The position numbers and the translations under genes were made by a program. Shown here piece after piece: positions 55,739-64,000 of a stretch of 64,000 bases of DNA. Numbering within the stretch: position 1 is the first letter of the stretch; the number at the start of each line of letters is the position of its first letter. The notes below the pieces were generated by a model, which ran no database searches, had not been told where the DNA came from, and was given only the letters and a program-made list of their open reading frames with translations. This stretch comes from Aphanomyces cochlioides. Taxonomy: Eukaryota > Oomycota > Saprolegniomycetes > Saprolegniales > Verrucalvaceae. The stretch is from NCBI GenBank assembly GCA_019828595.1, contig JAHQRK010000008.1, positions 248,001 to 312,000 of the forward strand, in the 5' to 3' direction.

Positions 55739-56977
55739 GCTCAAGAGAGAGGAAATTCAGAAATGATTTCACTTGACGAAGGATGATTCATCACACACAC
55801 GACACGCACCGCGTGGGGGTGAAATATGCAAGGAGGGGATGAAAAAATGTCAGGAGGCGATCGCCAGCTGGTATGCACCTGCTGCTGGTGTGTTCGCTTG
55901 CTCGGGACGCAGAGAATCGAAAAATCGTTGACAACTTGACGATCTCAACAACTACGAGCGAACACGAGCTCGCAACGCGACGAGTCGCACGAGCCAAACG
56001 CCGTCGCCGACGGGATTTTTTCTCGTTATTCGGCTCAAAGTGGTCGCGGAGATCCATCATGGCTTGTAATGACTCGGTCTGCCTTGTGCGACGCATTGTT
56101 TGCGTGCCCCGACCGTGACCAAACCCATGTGGTGGATGCCGAATCGCCACCTGGAGCGTCCAACCTTGATTAGGTGTCGTTTCGTTGAAAATGTACAGTA
56201 GACAACCTGGCTTACAAGTTGACGCAAGGAGTGGAGAGACACTGGTGTCGCTGTTAAAGTCGCGGCGGCGATGATACACATAACGTATGTGATGAGGTGA
56301 CCGTCCAGCTCTCTCTGCACGTCATACGAGGCGCTGTCACAACCACGAGCCATCATGGTGATGCTCCACACGGTGTAAAAAACCTTGGTGGGTGTGGCCA
56401 TATCGACAGGTTGAATGGCGAAATGTGTAGGTTCGCCAGCGACAATCCACGCGCGGTTGAACTCATCACGACACCGTCTGGACGCGTGACGAGTGCAGTA
56501 TTGTTTGTGGTTGCAATCGCCTTATGCACGCTTGGATGTAATCCATAGACAAACAAAGCGTGACGGGGTTGACAAAAAATGTCTTTGACAAAATTGTGCG
56601 CGTCTTAAGGATGTGTTTCATCGGCGGCGCACTCGTTCGGAACAACATGGATCATTCCCTCGTTGGTAGAGGTTTCTTCCATGATGCCTGATTCTTTTTG
56701 TATCGATCTGGCAGCCACGGGCGAGAACACGCAGGACACGCTGCTTTCGTCTGGATGTCCATCATGGATTTGTCAAATTCCACCGACAAAGCACGTTTGC
56801 TTGGTTCAATTTACAAATTACTGTAGATGCACCTAGATTTATCTCTACCATTCTCAACACAACGGACGCATGCATGGAACGCTCCTTGCAAACAAGTGGA
56901 TGCGTCCATCAAAGACCCAATCTCCTCCATGAATACTAGTGAACAAATTCACCGTGGAAGTAACATCGACGACAAGC
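55739..56977 (-). other. Unidentified region upstream of paralogue 3
   Basis: Minus-strand frames such as 56279-55791 and 56401-56057 (KVFYTVWSITMMARGCDSAS, YDVQRELDGHLITYVMCIIA) look partly coding but overlap in different phases. No domain can be named. They may be parts of a frameshifted gene. Confidence 0.25.
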
Positions 56978-57593
56978 TCAAAGCTGGGGCGGCTCCTCGA
57001 GCTCAGGATGCTGCTCTCGAGTTATTCCTCTTGCATTGTCCAAACGCTGCAAGTCACAACAGTAGTGTTGAAGCTTTGAAAGAAGCTGTCGCGCTGTTCG
57101 ATATCGAATCCAAGGTGCAAAGAAAGACCCACCACGGCGGCGTGGGATTCGTCTTTGAAGGTTGGGTGGACGAAACCCATCTTGGATATTCGGAACCGAT
57201 CGACCATCGTTGCGTGGCTCTTCGCTGCCTTTCATGTTCAACCTTGCATGCTCGCTTGCTTTCCTCGGATGGAAGTTTTGTTCCCTTGTAGCCTTGGGCA
57301 ACCAGAGGCGTTGGCTGCTTCTTGGACGAGCCACTGTTACTATCAAGAATGCAGTCGATGACAAAAACAAGTCCAACTCGACAACTTGTTGTGCTACGCT
57401 TCCACCGTCAAACGAACAACGAGGAATACATTTGACATATCCAGCATAGGAAACGAAGAACAAAGTTCCATCTTGGGTGACGACTGCACTGCTGTGTGAA
57501 CGAGAAGGTTCCCCCACGCACATCCTCTGCGTTTACAAAGTGTACAACCTGACGATAGATAAGCCAGCCAGTGACGCTCGGTGGTCGATTCAT
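56978..57593 (-). pseudogene. Possible RCC1-repeat-like remnant
   Basis: MNRPPSVTGWLIYRQVVHFV at ATG 57593 continues after a one-base shift near 57520 as CVGEPSRSHSSAVVTQDGTL and FFVSYAGYVKCI. One unit with HSSAVVTQDGTLF resembles an RCC1 repeat (HS.A.T.DG.LF). No second unit is certain, and further frames toward 56978 break up. The resemblance is weak; the stretch lies just downstream of paralogue 4. Confidence 0.25.
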
Positions 57594-57612
57594 AGTTTAC
57601 TTGTTTTCAATA

Positions 57613-57873
57613 TTAGTTTAATAGGAATGCCAACTGCATCTTGGATGGCTCTCGCAGCTTGGCGGTGTGGCTGGCAGCTTTTTTTCTTTCTTCACGCACT
57701 CGTTTCTTATGTGCTTGGATTTTCTCCTTGTTCTTCTGGTAGTACGCTTTGAACCGCAGGAGTTCCTTTGCTCGGTTCTTGGCATAGTATCGACGCATGG
57801 CTAAAACACTCGGGGCTTGGCCTGAAGACGTGCTCAAGCTTTCAGTGTCTGTGCAAGTCGGTCTGGCACGCAT
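57613..57873 (-). CDS. Small basic YY-repeat protein, paralogue 4 (86 aa)
   Basis: ATG 57873 gives MRARPTCTDTESLSTSSGQA. The core LAMRRYYAKNRAKELLRFKA and YYQKNKEKIQAHKKRVREER carries both YYxKN units. The linker is short, and the protein ends SKMQLAFLLN. It differs from paralogues 2 and 3 at several core positions (D to A, Q to L, R to Q), with the motif residues kept. This pattern suggests selection rather than a recent copy. No neighbouring gene in the same direction is clear. Confidence 0.7.
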   Translation of the reverse strand: MRARPTCTDTESLSTSSGQAPSVLAMRRYYAKNRAKELLRFKAYYQKNKEKIQAHKKRVREERKKAASHTAKLREPSKMQLAFLLN

Positions 57874-58019
57874 GCTTCAAATCGTCAAGTGGCGCAATGT
57901 GAAGAAATTCATCGACGTTGCAACTACAAAGACACTGTCTGAAAAGTAGTAGTTGTCAAAAAAGAAAGGACCAGCGAAGTTGCTTCACAGACGAAAAACG
58001 ATCAGGATAATCACGTCTA

Positions 58020-59493
58020 CTACACCTTTTCCCGATCAAAGTGATCGAAATTTCCAATCAAAATGACGCATTCGTCCAAGTAAATATGATGAAAAATTCT
58101 TTAAGGACGTCATTTATTTAATAGACCAAAGTTTCCAATCAAAGAGAAATATATTCCAATCAAGTTGACATATGAACTAAGAACCATATTCCATGTCTTC
58201 CATGCGAAGCGCCTTCATAACGTTGTGTTGACAAAACAAGGCTTCTCGAACAACGAGCGGCTGAGTAATACACGAGAGAGATTCTGTGGCAGCGTCCTCT
58301 AAAAGACTCATTCTGGCCTCAAGGAAGGTGTCAAAATCACGTCGATCGAACATGTCGGCGGTGCGCAACACCAAAAAGCGTTTGATTGCTGACTTCAATA
58401 CACTGAAGCAGCTTTCTATCGGGTTGAGCATCGGGGAGTACGGCCCCAAGCGAAGCAATACCATGTCTTCATGGTTAGCTGTCCTCTTTTCCGTTTGGGA
58501 ATGAGCTGGGGCGTTGTCGAGGACAATCACCAACTTCTTGTCTTCAAAATTCGAGAGCCAGGAGGCGGATGACTTCACACATCGATAAATTTCGTCAACA
58601 GACGCCGCGTTGTCATCCATTTTGATACTTCCACGTTGCATTCGACTGCAAACCAAATCGTCGATAGAGGATACAGCACACTGCAGCTGTAGGTTGGGTC
58701 CTTTGGAGGGTGGGTGAGTCACAGTTGCACGCTTTCCTCGCTTAGCACGACCCATCGACCTCTTGCAGTATAAGTTGAAATTCGTCTCGTCGTAGTAAAC
58801 TATGTAGTTGCCTTCTTGTTGATGTTGCAAAAGGGTGCGAGCAAATTCTTGTCGCTTAGCCTTGTTTACTTCATTGTTACATGTAGACGGTTCAATTAGT
58901 GCTTGTTTTATCATGTAAAGCATTCCCAAGAGGTGCCTACTGATAGTTTGAAGGGACAAGCATGTCCCTGGAAACTCAAAAGCAATGAATTGCTTCATTT
59001 GGCTAAGAGTGTACAAACTATTTTCATTAACATACCTCTCTAAAGCCTCAAGTATGGCTTGAGTCACCTTAGTACGACCAGTACGAGCTCCTCCCCTTGG
59101 TAGATGCGTCACTCGTATACTGCGCACGACTCTTCTGGCTGTTGCCAATGACATACCATTGTGGTACGCCACCACCTGCCAGTCTTGTCTTCCTTGCGTG
59201 TATGCATCCAGCACGCGCTGTTTTTCTTCGGGAGTCGGTCCTTTGCGTTTGGTTGTTTCGGTCATGCCTGATTTGAAAGTGAGTGGCCACGTGGCCTTGT
59301 TGGAGCTGAAATTCGCGCCAACTCTTTTATCGAGTCGCGTTTCGCGCCAAGTCAGTCATTATGTCACTTTGATTGGAAGAAATTTCATTTTGAATGGTAA
59401 TTCACGATGTGGAATAACTTCTGAAAATTAATAATTTCTATCAAGTTCATATTGATTGGAAAATCAGGTCAACTTGATCGGGAAAAGGTGTAG
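58020..59493 (-). mobile_element. Tc1/mariner-type transposon with open transposase frame
   Basis: CTACACCTTTTCCCGATCAA at 58020-58039 and its exact complement at 59474-59493 form the inverted repeats. TA flanks both ends (58018-58019 and 59494-59495). The 1474-bp element contains one uninterrupted transposase gene. It is the only complete-looking autonomous element in the window. Confidence 0.9.
58177..59265 (-). CDS. Tc1/mariner-type transposase, 362 aa, uninterrupted
   Basis: From ATG 59265: a helix-turn-helix N-terminus (PTPEEKQRVLDAYTQGRQDW, MSLATARRVVRSIRV), a second DNA-binding part (YTLSQMKQFIAFEFP), and the DDE_3 catalytic domain. The first Asp is in IVYYDETNFNLYCKRSMGRA, the second in VIVLDNAPAHSQTE and the Glu in LGPYSPMLNPIESCFSVLKS. 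I count 33 residues between the second Asp and the Glu; Tc1 usually has 34. All catalytic residues are present and the frame has no stop. The length fits active Tc1/mariner transposases. It cuts at the TIRs and inserts at TA. Confidence 0.9.
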   Translation of the reverse strand: MTETTKRKGPTPEEKQRVLDAYTQGRQDWQVVAYHNGMSLATARRVVRSIRVTHLPRGGARTGRTKVTQAILEALERYVNENSLYTLSQMKQFIAFEFPGTCLSLQTISRHLLGMLYMIKQALIEPSTCNNEVNKAKRQEFARTLLQHQQEGNYIVYYDETNFNLYCKRSMGRAKRGKRATVTHPPSKGPNLQLQCAVSSIDDLVCSRMQRGSIKMDDNAASVDEIYRCVKSSASWLSNFEDKKLVIVLDNAPAHSQTEKRTANHEDMVLLRLGPYSPMLNPIESCFSVLKSAIKRFLVLRTADMFDRRDFDTFLEARMSLLEDAATESLSCITQPLVVREALFCQHNVMKALRMEDMEYGS

Positions 59494-59495
59494 TA

Positions 59496-59930
59496 TTTCG
59501 GAAAGATGACATGAGATGGCTCAAGTCGCGTTCTGCAGCGCATTGGGACTTGGCGAACGAGAGGATTGAAGTCTTTGTGCATTTCGTCGCATGAAAGTTT
59601 CTCGATGAAATGAAGGCTGGATTCGATGATGACCGGGTCGACATTGTTCAGTACGGTATACTAGTATTCATCGTGGTCGCAAGAATTACATTTGTACAAG
59701 GTGGATGATATACACCACTTCGAGATCCTCTTCATTGCCGATGTGCAAACGGGCTAACAGATCATGAGAGAGACACTTTGATGCATGTGGCAAGGGCAAA
59801 CTCTTCCTCCACAGTGCAAGCAAATCACCCCACGAAAAACTGTGTCGTTGCAGCTTTTGTGTTGCAAGCACTCTACACCATTGCCCGGGCAAGTTGGTCT
59901 TTTCAGCGACCAATGTGGTTTCGAAGTTTG
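59496..59930 (-). pseudogene. Two-exon fragment of an unidentified, possibly host, gene
   Basis: The minus strand reads RISNFETTLVAEKTNLPGQW, CRVLATQKLQRHSFSWGDLL, ALWRKSLPLP and EEDLEVVYIIHL. A 37-nt GT...AG intron, in phase, then leads to YTVLNNVDPVIIESSLHFIE, KLSCDEMHKDFNPLVRQVPM and RTRLEPSHVIFPK. The frame then meets the TA where the Tc1/mariner element is inserted; the bases beyond the element would give a TAG stop at once. The 5' part is missing or beyond an unseen intron. I do not recognise the family firmly (a faint likeness to the winged-helix end of cohesion factor DCC1 in the first part only). Confidence 0.4.
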
Positions 59931-60267
59931 AAATCCTTCAATGTTCGTAGTTGAACTTGACTTAGTTGCAAGCAAAGTGGTTTATTTTGCATGCAATGTG
60001 GTCCCCTGTAGAATCAAATATATAGTATAGACACCAACACGAATATAAAACTGTAGCCATCAAATGCAGGACTTCAAATTGATGTCAAGTGGACGCTGTG
60101 GTTTATTGTGGATTGGTCCAGCATGAAGACACTCTTTCCACAGCTAACGTCAGTACAGTGCGCGCCATCAGAAGCCTGTTGTTGTCAAAAATTCCCCTGA
60201 TAAAGTGATAGAGTTTTTATAAAGTGAGGGAGTAAATTTGTAAAATAAAATTCCAAAATTTATTCGT
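59931..60267. other. No gene seen
   Basis: Contains GAGGGAGTA near 60224, which resembles the end of a plant-type mariner/Stowaway element, but no partner end was found. Confidence 0.3.
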
Positions 60268-60489
60268 TCAAGAGGTGTCGGAAGCAGCCGGTTTTTGCTT
60301 GACGGTAACCATTAGAGCTCTTTCGTATATCAGTTGAGCTGGAGTTCGAGTTTGAGGTATGATATAATATGACCAATCTCGAATCGGAAAACTTCGACCT
60401 TTTCGAAGCCAACCATTTCGAGTTTGAGACTGACGACCACACCTGCCGCTTGAAACTTGTACTACTCCGTTCCGAAAAGATTGCGGCAT
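60268..60489 (-). other. Coding-like fragment, unidentified
   Basis: The minus frame reads VVQVSSGRCGRQSQTRNGWL, RKGRSFPIRDWSYYIIPQTR and LIYERALMVTVKQKPAASDT. It looks like the C-terminal part of a protein. No start or family is identified. Confidence 0.25.
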
Positions 60490-60643
60490 GCTGATATTTG
60501 GACAAAATTATATTGGAATTTGTATACTGAGGTGCTTCGTTGAATGACTTGGTGTTTGTATAGTTACTCTGATATTCTATATCGGACACAAATGTATATC
60601 GCAAATGAACCCTATTTCATTATATATACTGTTACAAGAAAAA

Positions 60644-62115
60644 TCATATTTGAATTGAATCTTCAAGTCGTCTTTCTTGGTCGATTCGTGCAGCCATGGC
60701 AGCCAAAGCGTTCTTATAACAATCATCGTTGCAGACAAGATTGAATGATGTAAAGTCTTGGATAGTTTTATCTTTCTTCATGTGTGGAAGCTTGTAAGAG
60801 TTGCTTCCACCCATTGAAATTGATTGCTCCATAACCTTTTGAAGCGTCAAAAACGTCTTCGACAGTGTGTCCACAGGAAGCTCAGAAAACGCAGAAAGTA
60901 CAGCATCAATCATCTCATCGATTGTTCGAGTTGATTTTTGATGCTGCAAAGATTGAATAGCGTTAAAAAATCCTAAATCTAAAACATTGTAGTCTGGACT
61001 ATTTGGGGGCTGGTTTTTTACTTCAATTGAGAAGCCACTCGTGTCCATGTGTGATGACACGAAATTTGACGTAACTTTTTTGTGGGGACTTGCATTGTCT
61101 TGTTGAATACAAACACCTTGTTGGAGCTGTGCCTTTGGCATTTTCTTCAAAATCGCTGGAATCACAGTTTTCAGCATTTTTTCTTGGTAAACATCTCCGT
61201 CCACATTCACGGGCTTGGTTTCGAGCGTCCCCTTTGGTCGATTCTTGCTCCCACGTTTGGCCTCTTCTTCGTCACGAAAGGCCATACTCCCAGTTTGCCG
61301 TCGAACATCTTCTTCGCCGAATAATCGTAGCGGGGTCGTGCGACGGTAACCAGGAACATGACCTTCGTGATGTGGGCTTTGGACTTGGCAGATCGCTTGG
61401 CCATGATTTCGTCGTCAAACACGTAGTAGGTGTTTTTGTTCTTAGTCAGAAAGAACCATTTCTCGTCCACATGGACCATATTGTACATACCAGAGAAGAC
61501 TTGGGTACCACAGGGTCCAGAACGAAGGAAAGACATCGCAAAATCGAGACGAAGCTGCATGTTGTCGTCGGTTAAGCTAGGCTTAAGCCAGTTTGACTTC
61601 AAGCTGAAGCTCTTTTCGCCTTGTTTGAATCGCTGTAAAGTTGTCATTGGGATGCCGGTCTTCATTGCAAGTGTGCGCATTGTTTGGCGCTCTTCATGCG
61701 CGACACTACGGATGGCAGACTCTATGTCCGCACGACTTCTCATTGATTTTCGTCCCGAATTTCCTAGATAAGTATACCTGTTAAATATTATATTTTCCGA
61801 GTCTTATGAAATGAGTCTCTCAAATTCTATACCTTTGATCCGTGCCGACACGTCGGCCGCGCCGTCGCCTTGTTGTCGCGTTTGCATGCCACGCTGCCAA
61901 ATTCTTGCGATAGTGTCACGGTCACGTTGATACTGGGCCGCCAGCGCTGCAATTGAGCCTAGTGGCAGCATACCATTTGTGCTGAGCTCGAGCAAGCGCT
62001 CAAAAATTGCCTGACGCTCGCTGTCTCGCAGATTCGGACGCCGCTTCGTGGTGCCTTGGGTGTCTTCATCCCGCGAGAGCACACACGGGGAGTTGTTCTT
62101 GCCTTGTGCTGACAT
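60644..62115 (-). pseudogene. Plant-like mariner (DD39D) transposase, frameshifted, one intron
   Basis: Exon 1 from ATG 62115 holds a helix-turn-helix (LRDSERQAIFERLLELSTNG, ALAAQYQRDRDTIARIWQRG). A 69-nt intron (61764-61832) joins IKG in phase to NSGRKSMRSRADIES. The second helix-turn-helix (RQTMRTLAMKTGIPMTTLQR) and the catalytic domain follow: first Asp in MVHVDEKWFFLTKNKN, then AHITKVMFLVTVARPRYD. A one-base shift near 61280 leads to SKNRPKGTLETKPVNVDGD, CIQQDNASPHKK (second Asp) and NSPDYNVLDLGFFNAIQSLQ. The Asp of VLDLGFF lies 39 residues after the second Asp, as in plant and oomycete MLEs. TIRs were not found. The shift makes it inactive. Confidence 0.8.
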
Positions 62116-62435
62116 CAGTATCGTTGGTGTGGGGTGAAAAGTGAAAATGAGGTCTCACCGGAGGGTTTTGTGCTTGCCTGTGACAATTGAGCCACTCTCG
62201 GGTCGATTTTCTCGACAACCACCGAACGAATTTTCGCCCTTAAGGTATCCAATCAACGAGCGAGAAACATTCTATTCATTAATCCAATCAGATTCCACTA
62301 AAGGTGAAATTTGGGGAAATCCCGCCAATTAGACCACACATGCCGCAATCATTTCGGAACAGAGTAGTACAAGACAAACAGCATGACTCATGATGATGAA
62401 GAGAGCAGTAAAGAGAACAACGGGGTTTGACATGA
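62116..62435. other. No gene seen
   Basis: Contains a possible short first exon for the following gene (ATG 62383, MTHDDEESSKENNG), but no in-phase splice could be found. Confidence 0.3.
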
Positions 62436-63203
62436 CGGTGTATTGTAGACCTCTACGAAGAGCCGGGAGCGTACTCAGGAGCTCCGAAGAAGTCGTTTTG
62501 CTGCACAGACGACATCGTCCTTCTCATTGCGGCTAATGATTCCAAACCGTGGTCAGCGCCGTCCGGCACGCTCATGAAGGCATGGTCTGATATTGCTGCC
62601 GATCTCAAGCACAACCGTCGATTTGGTGTTGTCAAAGATGGCCAAGGATGCAAAACAAGGTTTGACAAATTATTGAAATCTTATCGAGAAAAGACACTTG
62701 CCGCTATGCGACGAAGCGGCACTGAGGAAGAATTCGGGGAGTGTGAGCAACTCCTTGAAGACATTATAATGCAAGACTTTGAGAATGAAAAACAAGAACG
62801 AGCGACTCTTGAGTCTAAGAAATGCGAAGCCATTGAGGCTTCAGGATTGACAATGCGTCAGCTCGCGATGGAATCTCTCGATTGTAGTGACGACGAAGAG
62901 TACATTGGACGCCAAGGCAATGCTAAGACAACAGGTTCGGGATCTCAGTCAAAACGAGCTCGTGTTGTAGATCTTGTGCAGCATATCACAGCTGCAGTTG
63001 ACTCAGCCACTCGTGAAGATCCAAGTGTGTCAACGATTACAACGTTTTTGAAAGAGCGACTTGAGCAAGAAGATATCCGTGAAGAAAAGCGGGCAAAACG
63101 CGAGGACGAACGAGACCGTATGCAGCACGAACGTGAGCTTGCACGCGATAAGCAAATGCAGGATTTCTTTGTAGCATTGCTCAGTGCAGTTCGTCGGTCG
63201 TAG
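62436..63203 (+). CDS. Myb/SANT-like protein of a PIF/Harbinger element
   Basis: The frame is open from a stop at 62433 to TAG 63201-63203. The domain begins DDIVLLIAANDSKPWSAPSG and continues MKAWSDIAADLKHNRRFGVV and CKTRFDKLLKSYREKT, a complete Myb/SANT-like fold. The ATG at 62574 lies inside this domain, so the true start must be upstream, probably across an intron. A central acidic region (CSDDEEYIG), a KRARV basic patch and a long charged coiled coil (EEKRAKREDERDRMQHEREL, ARDKQMQDFFVALLSAV) follow. Harbinger Myb-like proteins bind the element ends and bring in the transposase, which here is the convergent gene at 63278. Confidence 0.7.
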   Translation, partial: RCIVDLYEEPGAYSGAPKKSFCCTDDIVLLIAANDSKPWSAPSGTLMKAWSDIAADLKHNRRFGVVKDGQGCKTRFDKLLKSYREKTLAAMRRSGTEEEFGECEQLLEDIIMQDFENEKQERATLESKKCEAIEASGLTMRQLAMESLDCSDDEEYIGRQGNAKTTGSGSQSKRARVVDLVQHITAAVDSATREDPSVSTITTFLKERLEQEDIREEKRAKREDERDRMQHERELARDKQMQDFFVALLSAVRRS

Positions 63204-63277
63204 ATTTCGTAAATGAATCAAACATGAAGGTTGGGGTTCATCTAAACATATACTACACGGCGAATCAAACGCTATTG

Positions 63278-63784
63278 TTATTGATTAATGCCAAGATATT
63301 CATCCAGCGTCGGTGGCAGGAGTGAAATGTACATTGTGATTTGGTTGCCAAGAGGTTGCATACAGCAGTGAGAATTAGTCAGCAGAGCCGCAACGTAGAA
63401 AAGCTTGCCAACTGGGGTTCTACGGACTTGCATCTTTTTTGCATCAAATACGTACGGCCAAAGCGTTTTCAAGCGGCCAAAACTCCATTCAACTGCTTCT
63501 CTCACTTTGCTCATGCGCGCATTGAAACGCTGTTGACGAGAGCCTACATCGGGATGAGGGAACGGACATATCAAAAATTGATTGCATCCGTAAGCAGGAT
63601 CCCCATAAAGCACTCGGCCGCTGTAGAGCCCACTCGAATCAGCACGGAATGTATCCATGACTTTGCTGAAGCTCAAAACTGTGCTATCGTGCCTTCTTCC
63701 TTCTACAGGGCCATACCATATTTGGCATGTTATAGCGGTGTGTTTTCCATTCGAAAACCTCCTAAATATAGTATTTTTGAGCAA
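63278..63784 (-). CDS. PIF/Harbinger DDE transposase, C-terminal exon
   Basis: The exon probably starts at 63761 after a TTTAG acceptor. It reads RFSNGKHTAITCQIWYGPVE, GRRHDSTVLSFSKV (Asp), SGRVLYGDPAYGCNQFLICP (Asp) and RMSKVREAVEWSFGRLKTLW (Glu), then LTNSHCCMQPLG and a stop. This is the DDE_Tnp_4 domain of PIF/Harbinger. The upstream exons are not seen in the remaining 200 bp and lie beyond the window. The frame has no stop, so the gene may be intact. It is convergent with the Myb-like gene, 75 bp apart. Confidence 0.7.
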   Translation of the reverse strand: MLKNTIFRRFSNGKHTAITCQIWYGPVEGRRHDSTVLSFSKVMDTFRADSSGLYSGRVLYGDPAYGCNQFLICPFPHPDVGSRQQRFNARMSKVREAVEWSFGRLKTLWPYVFDAKKMQVRRTPVGKLFYVAALLTNSHCCMQPLGNQITMYISLLPPTLDEYLGINQ

Positions 63785-64000
63785 CTGTTAAAAATTTTAT
63801 TTGAAAGGAATTTAATTCTTAAGGTGCTCCAGCATTGTTTGCACTGATAGTCTTGAATATTAATACATACATACTAACAGTTAAACAAATCATAAAATAC
63901 AGAAATTCTGAAATGTCTTTAAAGTACATATTTATAGCACTTGTAAGGCCATTTCTTCCTAGGCCTTCTTCTTCGTACATGGTGATAACGTCCCACTTGA
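63785..64000. other. No gene seen at the right edge
   Basis: A/T-rich, probably an intron or spacer of the Harbinger transposase gene. Confidence 0.35.

Noticed and set aside
60180..60240. TIR of the plant-like mariner
   Set aside because: GAGGGAGTA points outward as a right-hand end and no matching CTCCCTC partner was found near the other side.
1..64000. CRISPR array, rRNA or tRNA genes, bacterial operons or prophage
   Set aside because: No regularly spaced direct repeats, no recognisable rRNA or tRNA sequence, and spliced genes with eukaryotic transposons throughout.

Overview
This window comes from a eukaryotic, transposon-dense genome. Several reading frames only join across short GT...AG introns (41-43, 46-47 and 69 nt). 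Nearly all recognisable proteins belong to transposable elements: Ty1/copia, Ty3/gypsy, an APE-type LINE with RNase H, hAT, pogo/Tigger-like, PIF/Harbinger-like, Tc1/mariner, plant-like mariner (DD39D) and two Crypton tyrosine recombinases. Cryptons, plant-like mariners and very short introns together fit an oomycete (Saprolegniales, Aphanomyces-like). The taxon is an inference; no rRNA or tRNA gene is present to confirm it.

Region 1 (1-25.9 kb) is a stack of insertions inside insertions. Copia-1 (minus, 1.2-15.5 kb) carries a pogo-like element in its 3' LTR. A two-gene terminal-inverted-repeat (TIR) transposon interrupts its RNase H region, and that transposon is itself split by a Crypton. 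A 2.9-kb hAT-type non-autonomous element with an 8-bp target duplication interrupts its reverse transcriptase. Copia-2 (plus, about 15.56-25.2 kb) abuts copia-1 head to head. It carries a 4.4-kb pogo-type element, which contains a second pogo-like element and a miniature inverted-repeat element (MITE), and further on a third pogo-like element. A truncated Crypton lies next to its end.

Region 2 (25.95-37.7 kb) is a hAT transposase pseudogene on the minus strand. It is split by a 9.7-kb LINE on the plus strand, with a 12-bp target-site duplication and an A/C/T-rich 3' tail.

Region 3 (37.7-58 kb) holds fold-back repeats, a near-identical pair of inverted MITEs, and a truncated Ty3/gypsy element with its 5' LTR. 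Four minus-strand paralogues of a small, very basic protein family are dispersed here (41.1, 44.7, 55.4 and 57.6 kb). They share a central repeat of the form YYxKN(R/K)xKE and a C-terminal LAF(L/V/I)LN motif. They are the best candidates for resident genes and for an undescribed family. Decayed coding remnants surround them.

Region 4 (58-64 kb) contains an open-frame Tc1/mariner element with both TIRs and TA duplications, a two-exon fragment of a possible host gene, a frameshifted plant-like mariner, and a Harbinger pair (Myb/SANT-like protein plus DDE transposase). A second Myb/SANT-like N-terminus sits at the left edge of the window.

Most element genes carry one to a few stops or frameshifts. 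The Tc1/mariner transposase is the only full-length transposase with an uninterrupted frame.
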